Made by a program: the position numbers and the translations under genes. Shown piece after piece: positions 1 to 28,600 of a DNA stretch of 64,000 nt. The notes under the pieces were generated by a model. The model searched no databases, was not told the DNA's origin, and worked only from the letters and a program-made list of their open reading frames with translations. This DNA is from Eublepharis macularius (Eukaryota > Chordata > Lepidosauria > Squamata > Eublepharidae). How positions within the stretch are numbered: the stretch's first letter is position 1; each line of letters starts with the position of its first letter. The stretch spans positions 67,098,001 to 67,162,000 of the forward strand of contig NC_072795.1 of the NCBI RefSeq assembly GCF_028583425.1, read 5' to 3'.

Positions 1-56
1 AAAAGTGAGTTAAAAACAAGGACAGATCTCCGAGGAGACTTCAGGATGCCCTTGGG

Positions 57-17713
<17,657 letters not shown>

Positions 17714-17910
17714 GGCGAGCGCCGCCGCCTCGGTCACTACAAAAGAAGCGACAGCTCAGGCCGTAGTACGCATGCTCAGAAGGTAGCCCAGGGCATGCCG
17801 GGAAAACGAGTCTCTGAGAGAAAACAAGAGCCACCTTGCTGCATGTCTATTGCTTGCCGTGAGAGCGGGGCTGTGTGTCCCGTGGTGGATTGTGGGAATT
17901 GCAGTTCCGC
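17714..17910 (-). promoter_or_regulatory. ACTR1A promoter and 5' UTR region with ZNF143-like sites
   Basis: Upstream of the ACTR1A ATG are two matches to the ZNF143/THAP11-type motif family (GCATGCTGGGAATTGTAGT in its usual form): GCATGCCGGGAA at 17793-17804 and TGTGGGAATTGCAGTT at 17891-17906. A TACGCATGCTCAG stretch at 17767-17779 resembles an NRF1/YY1-type site. Such sites are typical of TATA-less housekeeping promoters. The transcription start is not visible. Confidence 0.6.
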
Positions 17911-18007
17911 GGTGTCAAGCGTTAAACATGGACTCCTTTGTGGGAACGTACGTTCTTGGGCAAGCTCTCGTAAATGACTTTTGCTGCGCTCATTATTGTT
18001 TTTTAAT

Positions 18008-18055
<48 letters not shown>

Positions 18056-19450
18056 TGTGCCCTCAAGTCGCTTCCGATCTCATGGATAAAAGACCTCCAA
18101 AACGTCTTATCATTAACAGAGTTGCTCAAATCTTGCAAACTGGAGGTTGTGACTTCGTTTGAGTCAAGCATTTTGAGTTTTTCTCTTTTCTTCCTTCCTT
18201 CAACTTTTCCTAGCATTATTGACTTTTCCAGAGAATCTTATGATTTGACCAAAGTACAATAGCCTCAGTTCTGTCATTTTAGCTTCTAAGGAGATGAAAC
18301 AAACAAGCCCCAAACCTGCGCTACTAATCCTCTTGCCTTTTGTTTCATTGTGCTTGTGAAAGGTGGGGAAGAGAAATAACTGCACAATGCTGGGCTCTCT
18401 GAATAAAGATTTCCACAAGGAAGGAGTATAAACTGCAATATAGAGTGGGGTGGCACAGGGTAGTACTAATGGACAGAGTTATTCCTTTCACTAACCAAGT
18501 TGCTTAGGTCGTTGAAATCTCTGCATCAGTCTGGCTCTATATAGTTATAAATCCTATTCTCTTGTCACCTCCATTTCAAAGGCATTTGTAAAAAAAATGT
18601 ATTTGTTGTTTTTATCTCCATTCTGGATTTTCACAAAACAAATGGCCTAAGCATTTCTTCCATGGCAGCAGATGTCCTTAGAATCACCAACTTCTTATTG
18701 GGCCCTTTTGTTTAGAACTTATCTTCAGACTACAGAGATCTGGAGGAAATGGGAGCTTCGGAGGATGGCCTCTATAACATCCCATCCCACTGAGCTCCTT
18801 CCCCAAGTGCCACTCTTCCTATGCACTGCCCCCAAATCTCCAGTTTTCCACATCAGATTTAGCAACAGTAGATTTTTTGCCCCTCCCCATCAGGATCTCC
18901 AGACCAATTAGGCAGGATCCAGTCATCCTCTGTATGGTTCCTGATGGCCATTTGAATTAGACTCCCTTTGTTCTTTTCCTACTCATTCTGCTGCTGGAGT
19001 TCAAGAACATGTAATGCTCCCTTTGGGCACTGGCAACAGTCTTTCCAATCCTGACATTGCCCCCAGATATAAGAAAAGTGTTAAAGCAGTTTGTGAAGCA
19101 CTTTCCATTTGGTTCAGACATTGGATGTAGTTGACCTAGGCCAGCTGGTACTCACATCAGAGCAAACACTGTGAGTTCTATTTCTAGAGCACCCAATTTT
19201 TTAAAAAATACAATGATCAGACATGCAGGGGCCTGATTCAAGTCTGAACTATGGCATGAGGGGAGGCGGGCGGATAAAGCCACCTGCCCTTTGATCACAA
19301 TCCAGAATTGGAGCTCTGCATATTTTAAAAATGCTGTGAGCTCCACACACATATTCCCAGTTCTTTTTTAGGTTAGGCCTTCTGACTGACAGGCAGGAGT
19401 AGCTGATCAAACCAAGTGCTTGGAGGGAGGAGGCAAGAAGGCAGGTAGGT
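17911..19450. other. Intergenic region right of the ACTR1A promoter
   Basis: A (TG)n(AG)n microsatellite lies at about 18008-18055. 18730-18880 holds a worn copy of the CTCCAG-type repeat. No gene was recognised. The frames at 17776-18216 owe their length to the microsatellite. Confidence 0.5.
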
Positions 19451-19451
19451 G

Positions 19452-19640
19452 GCTAAAGAGAGCTAGTGTAGTGTGGTAGTTGGACTAAGATCTGGGTGAC
19501 CCAGGTTCAAATCCTCACTCCGCCATGGAAGCTTGCTGAATGATCTTGAGCCAATCACACACTTTCAACTTAACCTGCTTTGTAGAGTTGTTGTGAGGAA
19601 TAAATAAATAAATAAAGATGGAGAGTAGGATGAGTACAGG
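19452..19640 (+). mobile_element. tRNA-derived SINE (Sauria-like)
   Basis: The head reads AGTGTAGTGTGGTAGTTGGA with B-box GGTTCAAATCC, then TCCGCCATGGAAGCTTGCTG and TAGAGTTGTTGTGAGGAATA, ending in an AAATA-type tail. This is the standard layout of the lizard tRNA SINEs seen elsewhere in the window. Confidence 0.65.
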
Positions 19641-20029
19641 ATATGATATGAATGAAAAATTGTTAGAATCCTGTCCTGTCAAGGGCTGATCAGGTACTTG
19701 ATAATGATATAATGCATGATGCCTGCAGAAGATAACATTTAAAACACCTTTGCAGCTATAGAATTTATAATTTAGAGACAATCTCCAATTGTCACAATTT
19801 ACTGCAACAAACTAGCATGAACTGGAATGTGTAGGGCCATTACTGGAAGACTGGGGAATTAGAAGTATTGCCAAGACATGCAAAATGAAAAAGCTCTTGG
19901 TTGCCATATCATATTGCTGAATGGTTTCATATATACACTGAAAGGAGGGGATGGGATGGGTAGAATTCTGAAGGACACCAATAAGAAGTCTTGGAAGGTT
20001 ACTGCTCTATTATACATCATAATTCCAGG

Positions 20030-20140
20030 AATGAGAGCCAGTGTGATGTGGTGGTCAGAGTGTTGAACTCAGAGCTGGGAGACCCCAGTTAAAAGTCCTC
20101 ATTCTGCCATGGAAGCTTCCTGGGTGACCTTGGTGGGAGG
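20030..20140 (+). mobile_element. SINE head fragment (Sauria-like)
   Basis: GAGAGCCAGTGTGATGTGGT through GCCATGGAAGCTTCCTGGGT matches the head half of the neighbouring SINEs; the tail half is absent. Confidence 0.5.
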
Positions 20141-20459
20141 TGGATACAATTACATGATTTCAGTGGGCTTGGACTGGAGTAAGTCTGCGTAGGATCGCAC
20201 TGTCAATAGCTTACAGTTTTTCATAGACTCTGAACTATATCAGCTTGTTGTTGGCCTGTCCTTAAAAGGAATTCCTCTTCCTTTGCTTGCTCCTGTAGAA
20301 GACAACAGGCACTCTCACATCAGTTTTTATCAGTTTTGCTATAATCATGCTCCCTTGCATGGATAAGTGTTCTCTTATCGTTCTCTGTGGAGCTTTGTGA
20401 TTTGCTGTTCCTGCTGTTACTGGAGAGGCTGCCCGAAGGGACTGCTGGATTTGGAAGCT

Positions 20460-20830
20460 TAACTAAAACAGAGACTCATGGGGACCAGGATGGGACTCAG
20501 CAATATTACAGACAAAAGGAATTGTTTCTTTACTCAACAAGAAATAAAGCAGAGGAATTTGTTGCCAGAGAATATAGTGATGCTGGAAATACAGATGCTT
20601 TAAAAAGGGGGTTAGACAGATCCATGGAGGATAGGTCCAACAATGGCTATTAGCCTCAGTGAGTAAAGAGAACCTCCACATCCAGAGGCAGTAAACCTCT
20701 GAAACCTACTGCAGGGAGGCAACATCCAGAGAGGGCCATTGGTTGGCCCTGCAGGACCCTGATGGTTGGTGGCTGTGAAATAAGGTGTTGGACCAGATGG
20801 ACTACAGCAGGGCTCTTATGTTCTTAGTAA
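20460..20830 (+). mobile_element. CR1 LINE 3' end, worn
   Basis: The fragment GFVAREYSDAGNTDALKRG-type frame and TTAGACAGATCCATGGAGGA correspond to the CR1 C-terminus. The tail GGACCAGATGGACTACAGC ends in TCTTATGTTCTTA. Confidence 0.7.
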
Positions 20831-21065
20831 ACCATATTGAATGTAGCAGGGCTTGCTTTTCAGCAGGCATACATAATATCGGATTGTAAGGATGCAATCC
20901 TGTGGTTGCAAGTCTCATTGGATTCATGGGAATTTATAATGTAATGTGCACAAGTATGGGTTCCCAGAAAGGCCCCATCGACAAGGCCGCTGTTCTACCT
21001 CTCCAGTTTCATTTATCTGGATCAATGCTGCTTACAACAAGGTTTGTCTCTTGTGGAGATAATAT

Positions 21066-21500
21066 GAGAATAGAGACTATGAATGGTTATCACATTATCA
21101 CAGGTAACAGATTTCCTTTACAGCGGCGTGGTCTGGGGGAGCCCAGTGACGCCTGGTGTGGGCTTTCGGGGACCACAGTTCTCTTTGTCAGATGCATCTG
21201 GCAGGGAGAGCTGTGGTTATCGAGGGCTTATACTACATAGGAATTGGAAGCTTTTACTGCTGCAAACTAACACGGCAAACTGACTACACACCAAAAGGAG
21301 ATGTTTACATTTACTAGCAAAGGAATGTTTTGGTTGCCTCCCCCCTAATTGCATCTTGTCCCTCCTCTCCTTCTCTCCCCTCTCCCCTCTCCTCTTCTGT
21401 ATTTGACCAGTTTGTATCATGCATCTGACGAAGAGAACTTGATTCTCGAAAGCTTATGCTGCAATAAAATTGGTTAGTCTTAAAGGTGCTACTGGACTCT
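21066..21500 (+). mobile_element. Penelope-type 3' region, solo copy
   Basis: GACTATGAATGGTTATCACA through AAGGTGCTACTGGACTCTTT closely matches 12119-12570 without the coding part. It is a 3'-end-only copy upstream of SUFU and lacks the last segment with ACTAACACGG. Confidence 0.8.
21421..21459 (+). ncRNA. Hammerhead-ribozyme-like motif (family 1, copy B)
   Basis: Same arrangement as copy A: GCAT, CTGACGA (21425-21431), extra A, GAGAA/TTCTC, GAAA, AGCT, T, ATGC (21456-21459). Every core position is identical in the two copies. Confidence 0.65.
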
Positions 21501-21730
21501 TTATGAGAAACAAGGGAAATCCATCTTTGTGTTTCTTATCCCTTTAGAGAATTTGCCTTCAACAGAGTCCGCTAAAGTCAGTGGGCACAGAGGGGTGTAA
21601 GTCGGTTCAGGATTGCACCACTAAGCTATTACCCTGACCTGAGATGCTTCTCTAACCCATCTAAAAGTTTTCTAACTCGTTTTGTTTAGGTCTTTTTTTG
21701 CTGAATCCCATATAGCAACCAAAAGACCAG

Positions 21731-21766
21731 CAAGGGGATTACTTGCATGAGCAAGTAATCCCCTTG
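21731..21766. repeat. Perfect 16-bp inverted repeat with 4-nt loop
   Basis: CAAGGGGATTACTTGC (21731-21746), loop ATGA, then the exact complement (21751-21766). It is not at a gene end, so it is probably not a terminator; it may be a folded end of mobile DNA. Confidence 0.7.
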
Positions 21767-21929
21767 ATCCTGCCTGGTATAGCTGCAGTTGCCAGCGTCT
21801 GTTTGCTCTTGACCCTCAAAGTTTTGCATCCGATCGGGGCGCCATAAATCGGCTGCGATTTAACAACAACCCTCTGCACCTCCTGCTCTTCTAAGGTTGA
21901 TTAGAACCTAGAGGGAGGTCGGATTACTT

Positions 21930-22640
21930 CCCTAACACCGCCCCGCTCTGGCGGAGCAAAAGGAGCTTGCGGTTGCAGACAGCCGTCGCTAGGTGTCAGG
22001 AGTGCGCCTCAGCAAGGGGTGGGGTGAAGGAGGGCCTTTGTTGGGCCCATCCTTCACTTGACTGTGATTGGCGTCGTCATACGTCCATCAAGACGGGGAG
22101 GTGGGGGCTGCTGCCGCCTCTGCTGCCGCCTGGGCCGGGCCGGGGTCGCGAAGGGAGTTTGGAGGGACTGTTTGGACTCGGCGCGCGGGGCTGGGGCTTC
22201 CTCCCCGCCCCTGAGCCCCGTAGCGCGACCGGTCCCGTTTCTCCCCCTTCCAATGGAGACTCCCGCTCCCCCGGGCCCCTCAGCTGGCCCCTTCCCCCCA
22301 CTGTTTCCCCCGGGACTCCACGGCATCTACGGCGAGTGCCGGCGGCTGTACCCGGAGCAACCCAACCCTTTGCAGGTCACCGCCATCCTCAAATACTGGT
22401 GAGTGGATGCGCCTGGTGGGGCTGAGGCGTTCGTGGCGGGGGCTGCGAGAGGCCTTCGGGGTGCCCGAGAGGCTTTGGGCCCTGGGTGAGACGCCGCGGG
22501 GCAGTGGCCGTGTCAGCGGGTGGGGGCCGCGGGCGAAGCGGGGAGGGGTCGAGCGCCAGGAGTTGAGAGGTGCCTGGGGGAGGCCAGGCGTTGGGCGGAG
22601 ACTGGGCGGTGGAAGAGTTTGGGATTCTTTGAAGCGAGGG
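21930..22640 (+). promoter_or_regulatory. SUFU: SUFU CpG-rich promoter, 5' UTR and first-exon region
   Basis: CpG frequency rises sharply here compared with the flanks. ACCGCCCCGC near 21938 is a GC box, and GTGATTGGCG near 22062 is an inverted CCAAT box about 190 bp before the ATG, followed by GTCGTCATACGTCC. No TATA box is evident. The exact transcription start cannot be placed. Confidence 0.65.
22253..22398 (+). CDS. SUFU: SUFU exon 1 (coding part)
   Basis: The exon has 48 codons plus two bases, starting METPAPPGPSAG. ATG at 22253-22255 is the first in frame with the conserved domain and sits within the CpG-rich region. The donor is GTGAGT at 22399. Confidence 0.93.
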
Positions 22641-25600
22641 ACCACTGTGGGGGTTGTGGGTTTGTCAGGCATGGGTTGGAGGAGTTGTTGTGAGTGAGGG
22701 GAGTTCAGGAGAAAAGAGGGTGGTCGGTTTTTTCTTTTTTTCCTGAGTTGTGTGCAGAACCTGAGTAGAGAACTTTCAGTAATGTGTGTATGCGTATGGC
22801 GCGTGGCTTTAAGGCTTCTCTGAGATCTTGAAGGGGTGGGGGGAGCAGGTCTCTAGGCGTGTGATCAAGTGAGGGGGGGTTGATTTGGTGTGTGTGAGAC
22901 TGGCTTATAGGCTGGATTTGTTAGGGAGCAGACTGGTTGATATGGTGATGTGTTTTGTCTGGGAGGTAGAGAGAGAGATAAAACTATTGTAAACAGTTTC
23001 CTTAGGTACATGGGAAATTGTTGAAGGTCTCTCTAGCATGATTGCTTATTTAATTAGAAGGGTTAGGTGAAGATCTCCGCTATTTATTTATTTATTTACA
23101 CCTTTTATACCCTGTCTTTCTCCCCAATGGGGGCCAAAATGGCTTTCATTATTTTCTTCTCCATTTTATTTTATTTGTCATTTATAGTCCGCCTTTCTCA
23201 CTGAGACTCAAGGCAGATGACATAGTGTGAGATTAGTACAGTCAGTATCAAGGATATTTCAATAAACAATGCCATAGGGTGAATAAATACAAGTTTACAA
23301 AGATATAACATTAGCAAAAATCCAATACAAAGTTAAAGAAATTCTGAAAATAGACCATAAGCAATTCTAGGATTGATATTAGACAACATATAGCTACCCA
23401 GTAGGGTCATATTTCAAACAATAGGTAGTACATAGGAACACATACTTAAACGAACAGACACTGCATAAGGCGAGATAGTGGTGAAGCCTATGGTCCCTAA
23501 CTCATTAGTGAAGCATCTCTTTGAGATCATCATCTTACAATACAGCCATCCTGTCTGTGTAAAAAAGCCCTTGTGAATAATTCAATTTTGGATCATTTGG
23601 AGAAGGCCAGGAAAGTGGAGGGTTCTCCTGACTTCCCGAGGCAAGCCAGAGGCCACCATAGTGAATGCACGTATACAGGTAGCTGTTGATTTCACTCATG
23701 TGCAGGGTTTGCACCTACAGGAGACCCTGTTTAGATGAGTGAAGCTGCTGTGAAGGGACATAGGGAGAGAGGCGGTCCCATAGGTATGCTGGACCAAGGC
23801 TGTGAAGAGCTTTGTATGTGATAACCAATACCTTGAACTGAGTACGATAACTGATAGGTAGCCAATGGAGTGACTGCAGGATGAGAGTGATATTCATGAT
23901 CCTGCTCGCTCCTAATAACAGCTGAGCCACAATGTTTTGTACCAACTGAAGTCTCCTAGTTAACTTAGACAGGAGACCTATGTATAGTGCATTACAATAG
24001 TCAAGTCCTGATGTTACTGTAGCATGGATCCAGGTGGCCAGATCGGCCAAGTCAAGTAAGAAGCCATCTTCCAGGCTAGAGTGAGGTTGTAAAAAGCATT
24101 TTTTGTGGTTGCCTTAACTTGCTTTTCCAGTAGTATCACTGGATTCAATATAACCTGTAGGTTCTTAACCGAGTTTGCAAGGGTCAGATGAACTCCATCA
24201 AAAGTGGAGAGTACAATGTTCTTCAAGATCTCTCCCTTCCCAATGAGTATCACTTCAGTCTTGTCTCGGTTCAATTTCAATTTGTTCATTTTCAGCCTTT
24301 AGGCTACAGCTGTCAGGCAGCGATCCAAGATTTCTATTGCATCCTGTAGGGACTTGGATAGTAAGATACAGAGTTGGGTGTTTTCCTAAAGACTTAACTA
24401 AAGGTTGAATAACATGGGAGATAGGATTGCGCCCTGTGGAACCCCACAAGATAATTCTCATTCTGGAGATAGCTGATCTCCAACAGCAACCCTTTGTGTC
24501 CATTCCATGAGACACAATTTAAAGCAGTCCAAGGCACATCTTTTGATAGTGACTTCTGTCTCTAAACTCCTCAACAGGATGGCATGGTCTACTGTATAAG
24601 AAACTTCAGATATATCCAGGAGGAGCAATAAGGAGGCACAGCTGTTGTCTGTATTCAGACGATGCTCATCTACTAAAGCTACTAGTGCTGTCTCTGTCCA
24701 GTGACCTGGTCTGATTCCAGACTGAAGAAGGTCCAGAGAACTAGAGTTATCCAAGAAGACCCGAGTGGGTCAGCTGCTGCTCTCTCAATCACTTTGCCCA
24801 GAAATGACTGATTAGAGACTGGGCGATAATTGGCTATGCCATTTTTGTCTAGAGATGGTTTTTTAATTAGCAGGTGGATAACTGCCTGTTTGAGCAGCTG
24901 GGGGAAGATGTCTTGAGTTAGTGATTGATTCACAATAGACCTCAGTGGTTCGCTTATGTGGGCCTTACTTGATTTTAACAGCCAAGATTGGCAAGGGTCC
25001 AGCTCACAAGTAGTGGCTTTCATAGATGTCAGGATCCTGTAAAGATCTGTCATTGTAACTGATTCAGGGCAGTCTATATGTGAGCTAGACTGTGTATAAA
25101 GCATTTCTTCCATCTTGTCTGTATTATAGCTAGCATCCAGATCAGAGCGTATTCATGCTATTTTATCAGTGAAAAACTTGGCAAAAGCCTCACAGCTAAT
25201 TATCTGTTCTTGAGACTATAAAGGTTCAGATTTAGGGGTTAGAAGGTGTTGAGATACCAATTGGAATGGTCATGAACTAGCTGATGCAATGGTTGTTGAA
25301 AAATAATATTTCTTTGCTGCCATTTTCTCTTCATAGATCTTCTAGTCTAGTGGGTCCTGTAGCATGCTCTATCAGTTTCTGCTTGGGTTTTTTGCCAGTG
25401 TCTTTCTAGGCATCTTCCAATCCTCTTTAGGTCACCCAGCTCTGTGGTAAACCATGGGAATAGCTTTCATCTCAAGGGCTGGAGGGGTCAACAAGTAGCA
25501 GTGGTGTCACTGGCTTCAAGGAGCTTCACATTCCACACTCCTACAGCAGCTTCCATAGAACATGTGTCTGGAATTCTAAAATCCCCCAAGGCGTTTTGGA

Positions 25601-28600
25601 AGCTAGAAGGATCCATGAACTTTTGTGGGTGAATCATTTTAACTGGACCCCCCATTTTGTAGGTTGTTGGGGCCATATTGACTTTTGCCATCAGTCTGAC
25701 CATGGTTCAGGTCGAATCCTCAAAGGTTCAGTGCAAAATATTAAGTCTTATGGTGTGGCCTCTTTCACTATTTGAGAGAGACCCAGGGAGCTAAAAATTC
25801 CTGGGCTGGACCTGACTTGGAACACTCAGCATGGATGTTGAAGTCCCCTAAAATAATAAGTCTAGATGTCTTTAACACCATATCTGCTAGCAGCTCTGCC
25901 AGTTCAGAAAGAGTGCTTACTAGGGAGCTGGACAGTCTGTAAATGAGCAGAATACTATAGAATGACAGGCCTTTTGAATACTGGAAATGTAACATCCAGA
26001 CTGGACTATTGTAACATTAAGACTTGACTATTGTAATTTACTATACATAGGTCTCCCATCCAAATTAACTAGGAGACTCCAATTGGTGCAAAACACTGCA
26101 GCACGACTGCTATCAGGTGCAAGTAGGAGCATGAACATCACCCCCATCCTGCAGTTACTCCATTGGCTACCTATCAGTTACCATGCTCAGTTCAAGGTAT
26201 TGGTTATCGCATACAAAGCTCTTCATGCCTTGGCCCGGCATACTTACGGGACCCCTCCCTCCCTATGTTCTTCCGTGACAGCTTCGCTCAGCTGAACAGG
26301 GTCTCTTGCAGGTGCCATCCTGCACATGGGCAAAATCAACAGCAGTCCATACACGAGGTTTCCCTGTGGTGACCCCTACCCTGTTGAACGGCCTGCCTGA
26401 GGAGGTCAGGAGAGCCCCCACTCTCCTGGCTTTCCACAAACGATGCAAAACCGAATTGTTCAAAAAGGTTTTTGTATTGTAGGGAGGGGCTCTCAGATGC
26501 TTCGCTAATGAATTAAGGACGATAGATTTCACCACTATGTTGCCTTACGTACTACCTGTTGTCTTAAATATGTGCTCCTGTGAGCTACTTGTGCTTCATG
26601 TGGTCTAATGTCAACCCTAGAATTGCTGACGTTCTGTTTCAGCATTTCTTCAACTCTGTATTGGATTCTTACTAATGCTATGTCTTTGTAAAATTGTGTT
26701 TATTTACCCTCTGGCATGGTTTATGGAAATGTCCTTGAAATTGACTGTGCTAATCTCACATTGTGTAATCTGCCTTGAATCTCAGTGAGAATGGCGGACT
26801 ATAAATGACATAAATAAAATAAGTAAATAAATAGTTCTCAAAGACAGGAGCATACAGTTAATTCCAGCTATAGCGTGTGCTGGAAGTCTGTGGAAGCTGA
26901 AGGACTCACAAAGAATAATAGCAACCCCTTCTCCCTGGGCACCATAGCAAGATTGGTGTAAGGCTGCATAGCCGTGTGTGTGTGTGTGTTAGTTGGGACA
27001 CATACACCATATAATTTTTCTGCAGCCGTGTCTCTGTTATGCAGGCCACATCAATTTCTTCTTCCTGCAAGATCCCAACAATGCATGTGACCTTGTTTCC
27101 TAACAGTTCTGGTATTACATAGTATTAGTGTAGCAGTGGAGGCATAGATGGCCTTATTGTCAGCACTTGGGATGTTAGAGAGGTTAGATAGACAGCAAGC
27201 ATTGTTGCTTGATACTGGTTGCCTTTGATAAGTCCCACCCCCATATCTGTCAGCTCCCATCTGTAATTGAATAGTAAATTCACCAGACATTTTGTACCAG
27301 GTAAGAAAGCTCAGGAATATACCCCCAGATCACATATTCAGATATCAAACATTCTGGTGGCCTCAACTTGAACAATCTAGGGCTGCAACCAAGGTATATA
27401 TAAGTAAGCAGTGTCTAGCAGGTGTTGCATCCTCACAAAAGCCCTGTGAGGTATGTTAGGGTGAGTATGATTGTTCCAAGGTCATCTGGCAAGTTTTCAT
27501 GTCACAATGTGGCTAGCATACAGTTTTGTATCTGTTTTCCTTGAAAGTTCTAACTATTGCTTGTATTGTATTTTTGGTCTATGAATGTCCTTGCTATTGG
27601 TTATACCGTATTTACTTGCGGTATGTAATCTACCTTGGATTTCAATGAGAAAGGCAGACTATAAATAAAGAACAACGGTGCGGATTTGAGCCTGGGTCTC
27701 CCAGATCCTAGTCTGTCACACTAACCACTACACCACACTGGCTGTCTATAATAAAAGTACAACAGTTTGAAATGATACACTTGCTTTATATCTTCATAGA
27801 ACTATGCTCCTCTGTTTTCTTCCAATACTACATCCATTTTTCATTTCTGAATTCATGCTTTCTTTTCCCTAACTGATCTCATGTGCTTCTGTAGTTCACA
27901 TGGTCTTCAAACAAGAAAGGATTCTTTGCACACACAGTTTAAGTGTACACTATTTTCCTTTTGTCCTAATCTACCCAGTTTTCAGACCACCTCTTCATTG
28001 TTATCATATCTATACCTACCTGTTGTTTTTTTTTACGGCGTTGTTTGCTCCCTCACTGTGCCGTCCTTTCCAGAATTACTCTAGTACAGACCACTAGGAC
28101 CACTGTTGTGGAAAAAGGCAGAGTAAAATAAGGTAAATAAATCATATGAATCCATTGATTTCAGTAGGCTTAGAATAGCATAACTCTATAGAATTGCACT
28201 GTTAATCTGCCGCTGGTGCTCTTTACCTTGCTCACAGCTGTGGAGGCAGAATGAACTGGTTGTTGGGCTAGTATTCAGACTTTCCATATGTGGAGTGGGT
28301 AACACACACACGTAGATAAACTGTGCATGAGGATTGTGTGTGTCCCATTGGGACATTAGCGTTACAAATGGGACATGTAGCTGTGTATATAAGTTGGGAG
28401 TTTTGACTTACAGATTGATTGAAGAGAAAAACTCAGCATATACCTGAGAATGCATATGTGTGACTGTGAAGGGACTTGGTATGTTGACTGTAAAGGTTCT
28501 GTACCCCAGTCCAGGTGGTTGAGCGTATGTGGAAAACCTTTGTTGGTATACTCCAAGGATCATATATGTGTATTTGACTAAGCGTACATATGTCTAAGGC

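Noticed and set aside
17776..18216. 146-codon frame through the promoter and microsatellite
   Set aside because: It owes its length to a (TG)n(AG)n repeat and covers promoter sequence.
25990..26050. L2 twin-priming inversion explaining the opposed copies
   Set aside because: The minus copy keeps its own 3' end and its endonuclease continues beyond the plus copy, so this is a nested insertion, not one inverted insertion.
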